From Pseudomonadota bacterium (GTDB taxonomy: Bacteria > Pseudomonadota > Gammaproteobacteria > Steroidobacterales > Steroidobacteraceae): a DNA stretch of 64,000 nucleotides. The DNA lies in assembly GCA_021808195.1 (NCBI GenBank), contig JAKBCE010000012.1, positions 29,254-93,253 on the forward strand, read 5' to 3'. Below are positions 18,482 through 27,412 of this stretch, in pieces. The translations under genes were made by a program, and so were the position numbers. Numbering within the stretch: the first letter of the stretch is position 1; every line of letters starts with the position of its first letter. The notes beneath the pieces are model-generated. The model was not told the origin of the DNA and searched no databases. It saw nothing but the letters and a program-made list of their open reading frames with translations.

Positions 18482-21400
18482 ATGCGTTTTACGGACATAT
18501 TCGTACGTCGGCCGGTGCTTGCCACCGCCTTAAGTCTCGTCATCCTGCTGCTCGGATTGCGGGCCTGGAGCGAAATGGCGGTACGCCAGTATCCGAAGGT
18601 CACGAGCACGCTGGTGACCGTGACCACCGCCTATCCCGGTGCCAGTTCCTCGACCGTGCTTGGGTTCGTCACCGCGCGACTCGAGCAAGCCATCGCCTCG
18701 GCGCCGGGCATCGACTACATGACGGCCACGAGTTCGCAGGGCACCTCGACGATCACGGTGTACATGCGGCTCAATTACAACCCGAATGCTGCCGTTGCGC
18801 AGATCATGTCCAAGGTGCAACAGGTCCAGAACCAGTTGCCGACCGGCACCCAGGCGCCGGTGATCAATGAAACCGTCGGCAACCAGACCGCGCTGATGTA
18901 CCTGGCGTTCTACAGCAAGACGCTCAGCCAGCAACAAGTGAACGACTACGTTTTGCGTGTCGTGCAGCCAGCGATCCAGGGGGTCAAAGGCGTCGGTCAG
19001 GCCCAAATCGTCCCGGCCGGTACCGGGCCGAGCGGCGACAGCTTCGCGTTGCGGGTGTGGTTGAATCCGAACCGCATGGCAGCCCTGGGGGTGACCCCGG
19101 CGGAAGTGTCTGCGGCGCTTGCCTCGAACAACTACATCAGTGCCGTGGGACGCACTCGCTCGAACAATATTGCCCGGCCGATCCGTGCGGATACGATCCT
19201 GCACAATGCCAGCGAGTTCCGCAATCTGGTCGTGGCGCATTCCGGCAATACGCTGGTTCGGCTGAAAGATGTGGCCAAGGTTGAACTCGGCGGCCAGAAC
19301 TACAATCAGGCCGTCTATTACAACGGCAAGCCTGCTGTATTCATCGGCGTCTTTGCCACTCCGAATGCCAACAGCCTGTCGGTCGCCAACGGTGTGCACC
19401 GCGCATTTGCGCAATTAAAGCGTTCGCTGCCGCCGGGCATCCGGGCGGCGGTACCGTACGATGGCAGCGTGTTCATCCAGAAGTCGATCCATGAGGTCAT
19501 GACGACCATTGCGATCACGCTCGCAGTGGTGGTGATTGTGATCTTCCTGTTCCTTGGCTCGCTGCGTTCGCTGCTCATTCCAGCCGTGGCGATTCCGCTG
19601 GCAATCGTTGGCGGCGGCATCTTCATGATCGCTTTTGGCTACACCATCAATCTGATTACGTTGCTGGCCGTCGTGCTTGCCATCGGATTGGTGGTGGATG
19701 ATGCCATCATCATCGTTGAGAACATCCATAGGCACATCGAAGAGGGGATGAGCGGGTTCGATGCGGCGATTCTCGGTGCGCGCGAACTCGGCAGCCCGAT
19801 CATCGTGATGTCGACCACGCTCGCCGCCGTGTTCGCGCCCATCGCATTGACTGGCGGATTGACCGGAAGCCTGTTCTCCGAATTCGCCTTTACTCTGGTG
19901 TTCACGGTGGCGGTTTCTGCCGTCATCGCTCTCACCCTCTCGCCGATGCTTTCGTCCAAGGTACTACGGCCGTCACCCTCGCATGGCTTTGCGCATGCGC
20001 TCGATGCTGGATATGAGCGTTTGCGGCACGCGTACGATCGTTCGCTCGCGGCGGTGCTCAAATACCGCTCGGCCGCGCTCGTAGTCTCTGCGGCGGTCCT
20101 CGTGTCGATTCCGGTGCTGTTCTTCGGCACACCCAGCGAATTGGCACCCACCGAGGATCAAGGACTCATTCTTGTTTCGGCCACCGGCCCGGCGACGGCG
20201 ACGCTGCATTACCTGGATCATTATTCTCGCCAGATCGCAGATATTTTCAGGAAATTTCCCGAAACTAAGCGGATCTTCCAGATCAATGGCATCTCCCTGA
20301 GCGGTGCGACGGATAACGCGCTCATCGGCGGAATGAAACTCAAGTCCTGGAGTCATCGATCCAAGACGCAGATGGCGCTGATGCCTGCCGTGCAGCAACA
20401 GCTGAATCAGCTCACCGGCGTGCAGGCGGCGGCCTTCGCGAAGCCGACGCTGCCGGGATCAGCCGGCGGCTTCCCGGTCCAGTTTGTCATTACCTCGAGC
20501 AGCCGATTCGGCAAGATCGATCAGGTGGCCAATGAGCTGATTGGCAAGGCGATGCAGAGCGGTCGATTCGCGTTCCTAAGCAAAGATTTGCGCTATGACT
20601 CGCCCGGAGTCGTCCTGCACGTCAATCGCAATCTTGCCGGTGACCTCGGCATCAATATGGCCGATATTGCCGACAATCTTGAGCCTCTGCTCGGCGGCAA
20701 CTACGTCAACCGGTTCGATATGTCGGGTCACAGCTACAAGGTCATCCCGCAGGTATCGGACCGGTTCCGCGCCGACCCATCGATGCTGCGCGATTACTAC
20801 ATCCACAGCAGTACGGGAGCGCTGATTCCGCTCTCGACGTTAATGAGCGTGCACACGGAGGTGCAGCCGGAATTCCTGCCTCAGTTCCAGCAGCTGAACT
20901 CAGCAACGATCCAGGGCGTCATGGCCCCCGGTGTGACGCTCGGACAGGCGCTGACGTACCTGAAGACTGAGGCGAAGAAAATTCTTCCGCCAGGGTTCGG
21001 CATCAACTATGCGAGTGAATCGCGCCAGTACATCCAGCAGGGCCACGCCATCATCATCAGCTTCGTGCTCTCTGTGCTACTGGTGTATCTCCTGCTGGCG
21101 ATGCAGTTCGAGAGCTTCCGCGATCCTCTGATCGTTCTGGTGACGCTGCCCATGGCGATCACCGGAGCATTGGTGTTCCTGTACCTCGGTGCCGCGACGA
21201 TCAACATTTACACCGAAGTCGGGTTGATCACCCTCATCGGTCTGATCACCAAGCAAGGTATCCTGATCGTGCAGTTCGCCAACGTGATACAGGAAACCGA
21301 AGGTCTGGACCGTCACGCGGCCGTGGAAAAGGCTTCTAGCATTCGTCTTCGTCCGATTCTGATGACGACCGGCGCGATGGTCTTCGGTGCGCTGCCGCTC

Positions 21401-21565
21401 GTCTTTGCGACCGGACCGGGGGCGGTCAGCCGCTTCGACATGGGGCTGGTGATTGCCGCGGGACTCGCGATCGGCGCATTGTTCTCGCTGTACGTCGTGC
21501 CTGTCGTGTACACGTATCTGGCGCGGGATCGGCGCACCAGCGGTGCGGTGGAGGCGAAATCGTGA
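18482..21565 (+). CDS. RND multidrug efflux permease, HAE1 family
   Basis: Proton-driven inner-membrane pump of 1027 residues, the normal AcrB/MexB length. Visible features are the N-terminal FVRRPVLATALSLVILLLGL helix, two large periplasmic loops, the central helix group VVLAIGLVVDDAIIIVEN with the proton-relay aspartate pair, the second helix set beginning SFVLSVLLVYLLLAMQFES, and the GLITKQGILIVQF and RLRPILMTT motifs. A GxxxDxD-like substitution pattern places it with MexK/MdtB-like members; drug range cannot be read. It is the last pump gene, 146 bp before marR. Confidence 0.95.
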   Translation: MRFTDIFVRRPVLATALSLVILLLGLRAWSEMAVRQYPKVTSTLVTVTTAYPGASSSTVLGFVTARLEQAIASAPGIDYMTATSSQGTSTITVYMRLNYNPNAAVAQIMSKVQQVQNQLPTGTQAPVINETVGNQTALMYLAFYSKTLSQQQVNDYVLRVVQPAIQGVKGVGQAQIVPAGTGPSGDSFALRVWLNPNRMAALGVTPAEVSAALASNNYISAVGRTRSNNIARPIRADTILHNASEFRNLVVAHSGNTLVRLKDVAKVELGGQNYNQAVYYNGKPAVFIGVFATPNANSLSVANGVHRAFAQLKRSLPPGIRAAVPYDGSVFIQKSIHEVMTTIAITLAVVVIVIFLFLGSLRSLLIPAVAIPLAIVGGGIFMIAFGYTINLITLLAVVLAIGLVVDDAIIIVENIHRHIEEGMSGFDAAILGARELGSPIIVMSTTLAAVFAPIALTGGLTGSLFSEFAFTLVFTVAVSAVIALTLSPMLSSKVLRPSPSHGFAHALDAGYERLRHAYDRSLAAVLKYRSAALVVSAAVLVSIPVLFFGTPSELAPTEDQGLILVSATGPATATLHYLDHYSRQIADIFRKFPETKRIFQINGISLSGATDNALIGGMKLKSWSHRSKTQMALMPAVQQQLNQLTGVQAAAFAKPTLPGSAGGFPVQFVITSSSRFGKIDQVANELIGKAMQSGRFAFLSKDLRYDSPGVVLHVNRNLAGDLGINMADIADNLEPLLGGNYVNRFDMSGHSYKVIPQVSDRFRADPSMLRDYYIHSSTGALIPLSTLMSVHTEVQPEFLPQFQQLNSATIQGVMAPGVTLGQALTYLKTEAKKILPPGFGINYASESRQYIQQGHAIIISFVLSVLLVYLLLAMQFESFRDPLIVLVTLPMAITGALVFLYLGAATINIYTEVGLITLIGLITKQGILIVQFANVIQETEGLDRHAAVEKASSIRLRPILMTTGAMVFGALPLVFATGPGAVSRFDMGLVIAAGLAIGALFSLYVVPVVYTYLARDRRTSGAVEAKS

Positions 21566-21711
21566 GCGCGATTGCACAGCGTGAGTGGTGGCGAAGACGG
21601 TCACACGTTTTGAGGCGTGGGATTGCCGGATGAGATGGCAATTTAAGAACTGGAGCAGCGTGCAGGCACGCGATCGGTGCGCTGCTGCAGCTCGTTCGCG
21701 GCTTTCCGACG

Positions 21712-22284
21712 GTGGAGAGGGTGCGACCGTCAAACGAGGAGCTCCGAGCGTTGCCTAAGTCCGCTAATGACCCTGGAATTGGTACGCTTCTCGGTGAAAC
21801 TGGCCGCGCGTGGCGCTATCGGCTCGATCAGCGTCTCAAGCCGCTTGGGTTGAGCCAAGCCAAGTGGATTACGCTGCTGAAGCTCTCCTGCGCCGAGGAC
21901 GGCATGACCCAGACCGAACTCGCTGATCGCCTCGGAGTGGAAGCTCCCACGCTCGCACGGCTGCTCGACCGCATGGCGGCCGACGGTTGGATCGAGAGGC
22001 GCGAATCGGATGCAGACCGGCGCAGTAAAACCGTGCACCTTCGTCGCAAGGCCTGCTCGCTGCTCGAACAGATCACCGCCGTGGCGATGCAGTTGAACGC
22101 CGATCTGCTGGCGGGCGTGCCAGCCGGCGATCTTCGCTGCTGCATGGACGTCTTGCGACGTATCAAGGAGCGTGCACTCAGCCTGGACAGCGCAACCAAT
22201 ATGAGTGACGTGTCGAGAAGCGATGCAACGGCAAAGGGTCCGCGGGGTCGCGCCACTGCGCGCGTGAGACAGAAGTCAAAATAG
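21712..22284 (+). CDS. MarR-family transcriptional regulator
   Basis: A winged-helix regulator of about 190 residues, probably a dimer and probable local repressor of the efflux operon. The core shows LKPLGLSQAKWITLLKLS, the recognition helix in TQTELADRLGVEAPTLARLLDRM, and the wing in RRESDADRRSKTVHL. The C-terminus has a basic tail (ARVRQKSK) after the dimerisation helix, longer than typical. GTG at 21712 and GTG at 21721 are both possible starts; the Shine-Dalgarno is weak for either. The gene follows the pump in the same direction. TTAGCATGCTAA at 15654 is a plausible target. Confidence 0.85.
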   Translation: MERVRPSNEELRALPKSANDPGIGTLLGETGRAWRYRLDQRLKPLGLSQAKWITLLKLSCAEDGMTQTELADRLGVEAPTLARLLDRMAADGWIERRESDADRRSKTVHLRRKACSLLEQITAVAMQLNADLLAGVPAGDLRCCMDVLRRIKERALSLDSATNMSDVSRSDATAKGPRGRATARVRQKSK

Positions 22285-22481
22285 AGGCTGAACCGCTGAG
22301 CGACAACCGTGGGCCGTCTCGTGTGGTACGCGCTGACGGGAAGTAATGGCTTTGGCGCAGAGTTTGGGGCAGAGGATTACGCAGGGCGAGTTCGGCGAGA
22401 CCAGTGATGCGCCGCGGCAAGCGAGGAGCGGGCGGGTACTCGTGGCAAGAAGCCCAAGTACTGCCGCCCGCTGAGAACTGC

Positions 22482-23429
22482 CTAGGGATGTTTACGGCGC
22501 TGCTGCCTTTTGCGCTTCGCATTCGGCGGCGGCCGGCGTCGGTAGCGCTCAGCAGGCTTGCGCCACTGCAGAGACCGTCCATGGGGAGCGTACCTCGGAC
22601 TTTGAGCGCGGCGCCGGTACGGCGCATTACGCCATGGTGCGCGGCGTGCATATCGGGCCCGAACGGCACCACGGGCATGGACCACCCCGGGTGAATGGAA
22701 TGCGCCTGGGTGGGCGGTGGCTGCAATGACTGGATGCCCACGGTTTTCGCGGGCCAGCAGGGCGGGCTCACGCTGCGCTCGGTACACTTGCTGTCGCTGC
22801 ATGACGGTGGGTGGGAGATGCCGCTCCTGCTCAGCGCGGCGTTCCTCTGCGCTAGGCACGGCATACACACCGCCGGGTCCGCCGCTGTAACTCACCCGGG
22901 TCACGTTGATACGGTTGAAGACAGTCTCGCGATAAGTATTGTGGATGATCGTCACGTTGACGCGCGTGACAGCGCGGTTATAGGCGAATTCGCGCCCGAT
23001 CCATCGTCCACCAACGTAGCCGTCGCCATCGTATCCGAACCCATAATGCACGCCGCCATAGAACCCAACGCGCGGCCCCCAGTATCCGGCATGCCACACG
23101 TATAGACCTCCAACGAAGCCCCAGTACCCCGGGGTCCACAACAGTCCCACCCGGGGTGGTGCCACCCAGGTGCCTGGTACCCAGAAATATCCGGCCGGGC
23201 CCCATCGCCAGTAGCCCGGAGTCCAGATCCAGCCGGCAACCGGGCAGGGCGGTTGTTCATAAATCGGTAGGGGGGGCGGGGCGATGCGCACCTGAACCAC
23301 GGCGGCAGGTGGCGGATAGAACGCTGGTGCGACCCGTACCTGTGCCGCGCACGCGACGAGGAGGGCGGCGGCAAAGCTCAGCAGCAGCGGGCGCAGCACC
23401 TTGAATCGGATTTGGATCAGGCCAGGCAT
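22482..23429 (-). CDS. YXWGXW-repeat lipoprotein
   Basis: Secreted lipoprotein of 315 residues. A signal peptide with lipobox LLVAC (Cys near residue 27) is followed by Pro-rich sequence and a run of aromatic repeats (WIWTPGYWRWGP, GYFWVPGTWV, LLWTPGYWGF, YVWHAGYWGP) that define the YXWGXW family. An RNVTxxHNTY-like region and a highly basic Arg/Pro tail follow. The family is widespread in proteobacteria and has no settled function; an envelope or surface role is likely. It appears monocistronic. Confidence 0.85.
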   Translation of the reverse strand: MPGLIQIRFKVLRPLLLSFAAALLVACAAQVRVAPAFYPPPAAVVQVRIAPPPLPIYEQPPCPVAGWIWTPGYWRWGPAGYFWVPGTWVAPPRVGLLWTPGYWGFVGGLYVWHAGYWGPRVGFYGGVHYGFGYDGDGYVGGRWIGREFAYNRAVTRVNVTIIHNTYRETVFNRINVTRVSYSGGPGGVYAVPSAEERRAEQERHLPPTVMQRQQVYRAQREPALLARENRGHPVIAATAHPGAFHSPGVVHARGAVRARYARRAPWRNAPYRRRAQSPRYAPHGRSLQWRKPAERYRRRPPPNAKRKRQQRRKHP

Positions 23430-23654
23430 CTAAAGGCCCCCTTGAGGCACGAGATCGTGTGACACGCACTGTATAACGCCGCACCGTCTCTGGCGTGCAC
23501 GCAGTGTCAGTGCAGAGATCGAGTTCACAGGAGCAAGCCGAGCTCCGGCGCGGGATCCGGCTGGCTCCATCGGCATCGTACGGACGGGGTCGGCAGTACG
23601 ACTGCCAATCGGTTCCACGCCGATGCCGCTTGTGAGCGTTCCTAGCCCATCGGA

Positions 23655-24866
23655 TCACACCAAGCCGAGATCGCGGGCCTGGGTATCCGGGAATACCGCT
23701 CGGATCCGCCCTGCGTTCAAGTTCCACAATCGCGCGAACAGCCCACCGAGCACGGCACGGTAGTCGCTAAGCACGGGGTAGTCGCGGTTCTGGTTGAGCG
23801 TCGAGGGCGACAGCGGGACTTGCTCGCCCGCGATCCGACCGCCACGCACCGAGCCCCCGAGCATCCAATACACGCTGCCATGTCCATGGTCGGTGCCGCG
23901 GTTCCCATTTTCCCGAAAAGTTCGACCAAACTCGCTGATGACGACGACCGTCATGTCTTTCCACGCCGGACCGGCGGCGCGCGCAAGCGCAGCGAGTCCC
24001 TCCCCGAGGGCCCCGAGCTTGGTGGCGAGTTGACCCTGTGCTCCGTTCGTGGTCGCCTCGTAAACGTGTGTGTCCCAGCCACCGACGTCAATAAATCCGA
24101 TCTCGAAGCTGTCGCGCATCAGGGCCCCGACGCGAGCCGCCACGCCGACGAAGCCGCCGGGATCGACCGCTCCGCGGCTCGCCGCGCGCATTTCGGCCGC
24201 CCAGCGCGCCGTGGCCATGTCGTGATTGACCTCGGAGCGTACCGTGAAGCCCTCGGCGACAGCATGGGCCTCAGGGGTGTCGCCCCACATTTGTTCCAGG
24301 CGCCTTCGTTGCTGAGCTGTGATGAGCGTTCGACTGGACCGCGCGAGCGCCAGATTGGGTACACGCGCAGGTCCGCGCAGAGACAGCGGAACCTGCGAGG
24401 TAAACGCCATGGCCGGGGTGCGTCCGTTCAGCTGTTGGATGAGACGATTCAGGAAACCGTCGTTGAAATCAGTCGGCTGCGGACCCTGGCCGAGTTCAAT
24501 GTGATCCTGCGTCTCGAAGTGACTACGTGTCATATCGTGCGTGCCCGTGAATGGCACAAATGCAAGCTGCCGCCGTTGCCACAGCGGCAGCAGGCTGGCT
24601 CTCAGCGCCGGGTGCAGCGCCCAGTCGGCATCCAGCGCAATTGCGCCATCCCGCCCGCTCTCTGGCCGCGGCACCGCGATATGGGGGCGCGACTCATAGT
24701 AGAAGTCGTTTCGGTAAGGGATGAGCAGATTGGCTGCGTCGTACGCGCCGCGCAGGAATACCAGAACGAATTTCGGCCGGCCGGCGCTGCTGGCAGCCCA
24801 GACTCGGGCGCTCGGCAGGAGACTGCCCGCAACGGCAACCTTGAGAAATTGACGACGGTGCATCAT
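23655..24866 (-). CDS. DUF1501 secreted protein, Tat signal
   Basis: A 403-residue DUF1501 protein of the alkaline-phosphatase/sulfatase-like superfamily. It has a twin-arginine signal MMHRRQFLKVAVAGSLLPSARVWA, then FVLVFLRGAYDAANLL, HDMTRSHFETQDHIE, DVGGWDTHV and VVISEFGRTFRENGNRGTDHGHG, which carries family-conserved Asp, His and Arg residues. Tat export suggests a folded or metal-containing protein. DUF1501 and DUF1800 genes nearly always occur side by side, as here (31 bp apart); the pair has no proven function. Confidence 0.88.
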   Translation of the reverse strand: MMHRRQFLKVAVAGSLLPSARVWAASSAGRPKFVLVFLRGAYDAANLLIPYRNDFYYESRPHIAVPRPESGRDGAIALDADWALHPALRASLLPLWQRRQLAFVPFTGTHDMTRSHFETQDHIELGQGPQPTDFNDGFLNRLIQQLNGRTPAMAFTSQVPLSLRGPARVPNLALARSSRTLITAQQRRRLEQMWGDTPEAHAVAEGFTVRSEVNHDMATARWAAEMRAASRGAVDPGGFVGVAARVGALMRDSFEIGFIDVGGWDTHVYEATTNGAQGQLATKLGALGEGLAALARAAGPAWKDMTVVVISEFGRTFRENGNRGTDHGHGSVYWMLGGSVRGGRIAGEQVPLSPSTLNQNRDYPVLSDYRAVLGGLFARLWNLNAGRIRAVFPDTQARDLGLV

Positions 24867-24897
24867 TAAGGTCTCCAGGAATGGGACTGTATTCGAT

Positions 24898-26679
24898 TCA
24901 CTCGGTCATGAATTCCGGCGAGGAGAGCCACAGAGCATTCCACCGTCTGCGGTCTGTGGTCTGCGCCAGCGTGCTCAGCGTTGCCTGACTCAGCGTCGCT
25001 TCTGCCGCTTCGAATACCGCACTGTGCTCAAGGTCCGGAGGCTGAGCAGGGCGAATCATCCAAGCCCGACTTGCGAGAGGATAGCTTACGCGATGCATCC
25101 ACTCGGACCGCAGAAACAGAGCTGGCGCACCCGCAGCCAATTGTTGGGCTACCGCAAAGCGGGTCGTCAGTTGGCCCGGACTGCTCCACGCATCAGCTGC
25201 CAATGGATAGCCGTCCGGAGTCTGGCGGCCATAAAGCGGCTCGCCAAGCCGGTAGAGCATGCCGATCAGCGGTTGCGGATTCGTCACGATCCGCCCTGAG
25301 TAGCTCGCTCTGACCGCAGAGAGCAGATAGCGCATGGGGTCCTTGAACTGCGGTTGCGACAGACTCGCCGCGAATTGCGGGCTCATGAATAGAGTCCGCA
25401 TCACTGCAGCGATATTCCCATGCGTATGCTCCCACGTACGCACCATGGCGGAGACCAGCGCAGCAGATGGCTGATCGGCAACAAAGTATTGAGCGAGCTC
25501 GTAACTGATATGCCGTGCGGTAGCCGGATCGTTGGCGAGCACGGTGATCACCTGCTCGATTTCTCCGATACCTTGGCCAGCAAACGTGTGTCCTAGAACG
25601 CGCTCCGGCTGTGGATCGTGGCGCGCCGGATTGAACACGACGAGACCGTGCTGCCATACCCAAGCGCGTAATGCCGGACGAACGTGCACGGGCCGGCCGA
25701 GAAGATCGACGCCGAGTCCGGTCAGTACATGGGCGAGATCAGTCACGTCGGTCTGTGTGTAATGGGCGCCGAGTCCGACGCTGTGCAGTTCCATCACTTC
25801 GCGGGCGTAGTTCTCGTTGATATGACCCCGATGATTCTGAGCATTATTCAGATAGAGCAGCATCTGGGGAGAAAACATCGTCGCTTGCAGCAAGGTGCGG
25901 AAATGGCCGAGCACATGCGGAGCGATGACGTGCCGTACGTAATCGCCCATCATCGGACCGATGTTGCCACCGCGGAATACGTTGAAATGATTCATCCAGA
26001 ACCAGATGAGCCGCTGATGAAGCTGGTTTTGCGCATAAATCGCTCGGAGCAGCTGCTCTTGCATTGCTTGACGAACCAGCAAGTTCGCGTGTTGGCGCAG
26101 GGTCTTCAATCGATTGTTCGCAGCCTGCGCAGCATGGGACTCGGCCGATATGCGTCCTCGAGCGCGCAAGGTGCTGCGCTCCTCAGCAATGAGCTCTGGC
26201 ACCCAGTTTTCGAGCGGAGCGTTCACCGGTAACCGCGAGAGCGAGCGGCCTAGCGGGCTCGGGAGCGCCGCGCGAGCGCGGGGGTCGAGCTGCGCATCGA
26301 GGAACCGTATCGCACCGAGACGATGCAATTCAGCCAGTTGCGCTGAATTTGCGCCCCATCCGATTCGGTCCAGGAATGCCACCGGGTGGGCGCGTACAGC
26401 TTCGTTCAGTGTGGCGGAGAACGCCCTCGGGGTTTGAGCGACATGCCTCTCAGCAACGTTCTGCCCGTGTGCCGTGGCGAAGCAGGTACCGAGTAGAGCC
26501 AGTAACGCGAGGGCGTGAGACCCGAAGACCGTATGCCGCCTGCTTCTGGTAATCCAGACGCCCGCACGGCCTTGGGGTGTCCTTGGCCACCCGCAGTGCT
26601 GGGTATTTTTTGGCGCCATCGCTGGCCGCTCGCGCAGCTTGCGCAGGTGTCGTCCGCGAGGGGTCGTCTCAGCGAACAT
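24898..26679 (-). CDS. DUF1800 secreted protein
   Basis: A 593-residue protein with a signal-like hydrophobic segment at about 50-72 (HALALLALLGTCFATAHG) after a basic N-terminus, then the DUF1800 domain with its IGWGANSAQLAELHRLGAIRFL start, WFWMNHFNVF, NENYAREVMELHSVGLGAHYTQTDVTDLA and the FAGQGIGEIEQVITVLANDPATARHIS region. The ATG at 26679 has AGAGGG upstream; a second ATG at 26619 is possible and would shorten the pre-signal part. It precedes the DUF1501 gene on the same strand, probably one transcript. Confidence 0.86.
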   Translation of the reverse strand: MFAETTPRGRHLRKLRERPAMAPKNTQHCGWPRTPQGRAGVWITRSRRHTVFGSHALALLALLGTCFATAHGQNVAERHVAQTPRAFSATLNEAVRAHPVAFLDRIGWGANSAQLAELHRLGAIRFLDAQLDPRARAALPSPLGRSLSRLPVNAPLENWVPELIAEERSTLRARGRISAESHAAQAANNRLKTLRQHANLLVRQAMQEQLLRAIYAQNQLHQRLIWFWMNHFNVFRGGNIGPMMGDYVRHVIAPHVLGHFRTLLQATMFSPQMLLYLNNAQNHRGHINENYAREVMELHSVGLGAHYTQTDVTDLAHVLTGLGVDLLGRPVHVRPALRAWVWQHGLVVFNPARHDPQPERVLGHTFAGQGIGEIEQVITVLANDPATARHISYELAQYFVADQPSAALVSAMVRTWEHTHGNIAAVMRTLFMSPQFAASLSQPQFKDPMRYLLSAVRASYSGRIVTNPQPLIGMLYRLGEPLYGRQTPDGYPLAADAWSSPGQLTTRFAVAQQLAAGAPALFLRSEWMHRVSYPLASRAWMIRPAQPPDLEHSAVFEAAEATLSQATLSTLAQTTDRRRWNALWLSSPEFMTE

Positions 26680-27412
26680 CCGGAGCCCTCTTTCAGGTTA
26701 AAGCGCTGTTCGTGGCGAAACCACACCGGCGGTTGCATCTGCAACGTTCATCTGCCCAGTAGCGCAGCAAGCGCTCCGCGGTTGACTGGCGGATCGGTGT
26801 CTTTGCGCCCGCGGTGCAAGGGCGGCGCATGCCTGAAACGCATTTGCGCGCTCCGGCAGCCGGCTGGCGGGAATGCGGGCGCGCTCCCTCTATGACCCGA
26901 GGACCGGCAATGAGCGAGGCCAGTGCTCTGAAAGCCAGCCTCGTAGGATGCGTAGCGGCGAACCCATCGGCGATCGCTCACCGGGCAATGCGTGAGGATG
27001 AGGTGATGTCCTGCGGCGCATGCGCAGGAGCCCCTGAGCAGGCACTGCCCTGCAAAAGCGGTTCCCCACCGCAGGGATACGCCGATCCTGAGAGTCCTCC
27101 CGGGGGGACGGTTGATCACATTCATCGGGCGAACCCCCGTTCACCGCGCATCCGCACTCGCTCATGCGGCTCGAGTGCAGCTCTGGGTTGCACGAAGGAA
27201 TGCGAGTCGCAGTAATCGTACCCTCAAAGGGGGACCGTATCAGGGACTGTCCTTGATCCAACTGGCTTACGCGCGAGGACGTCCCGGCGTGACATTTCCC
27301 AATGTTCGATCACTCATCAAGAACATCTGTGCAATCGGTGCGTCCAGTCGCACGAGCCCGGTAGTGATCCGTTGTGGATCGTTGGAACAGCAGCGCGGAG
27401 CGTGACAGGAAT
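26680..27412. other. Divergent intergenic region, no gene seen
   Basis: 733 bp between divergently transcribed secreted-protein genes. Open frames here are short, Arg/Pro/Cys-rich and without domain features. It should hold promoters for both directions; none is clear enough to place. Confidence 0.45.
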
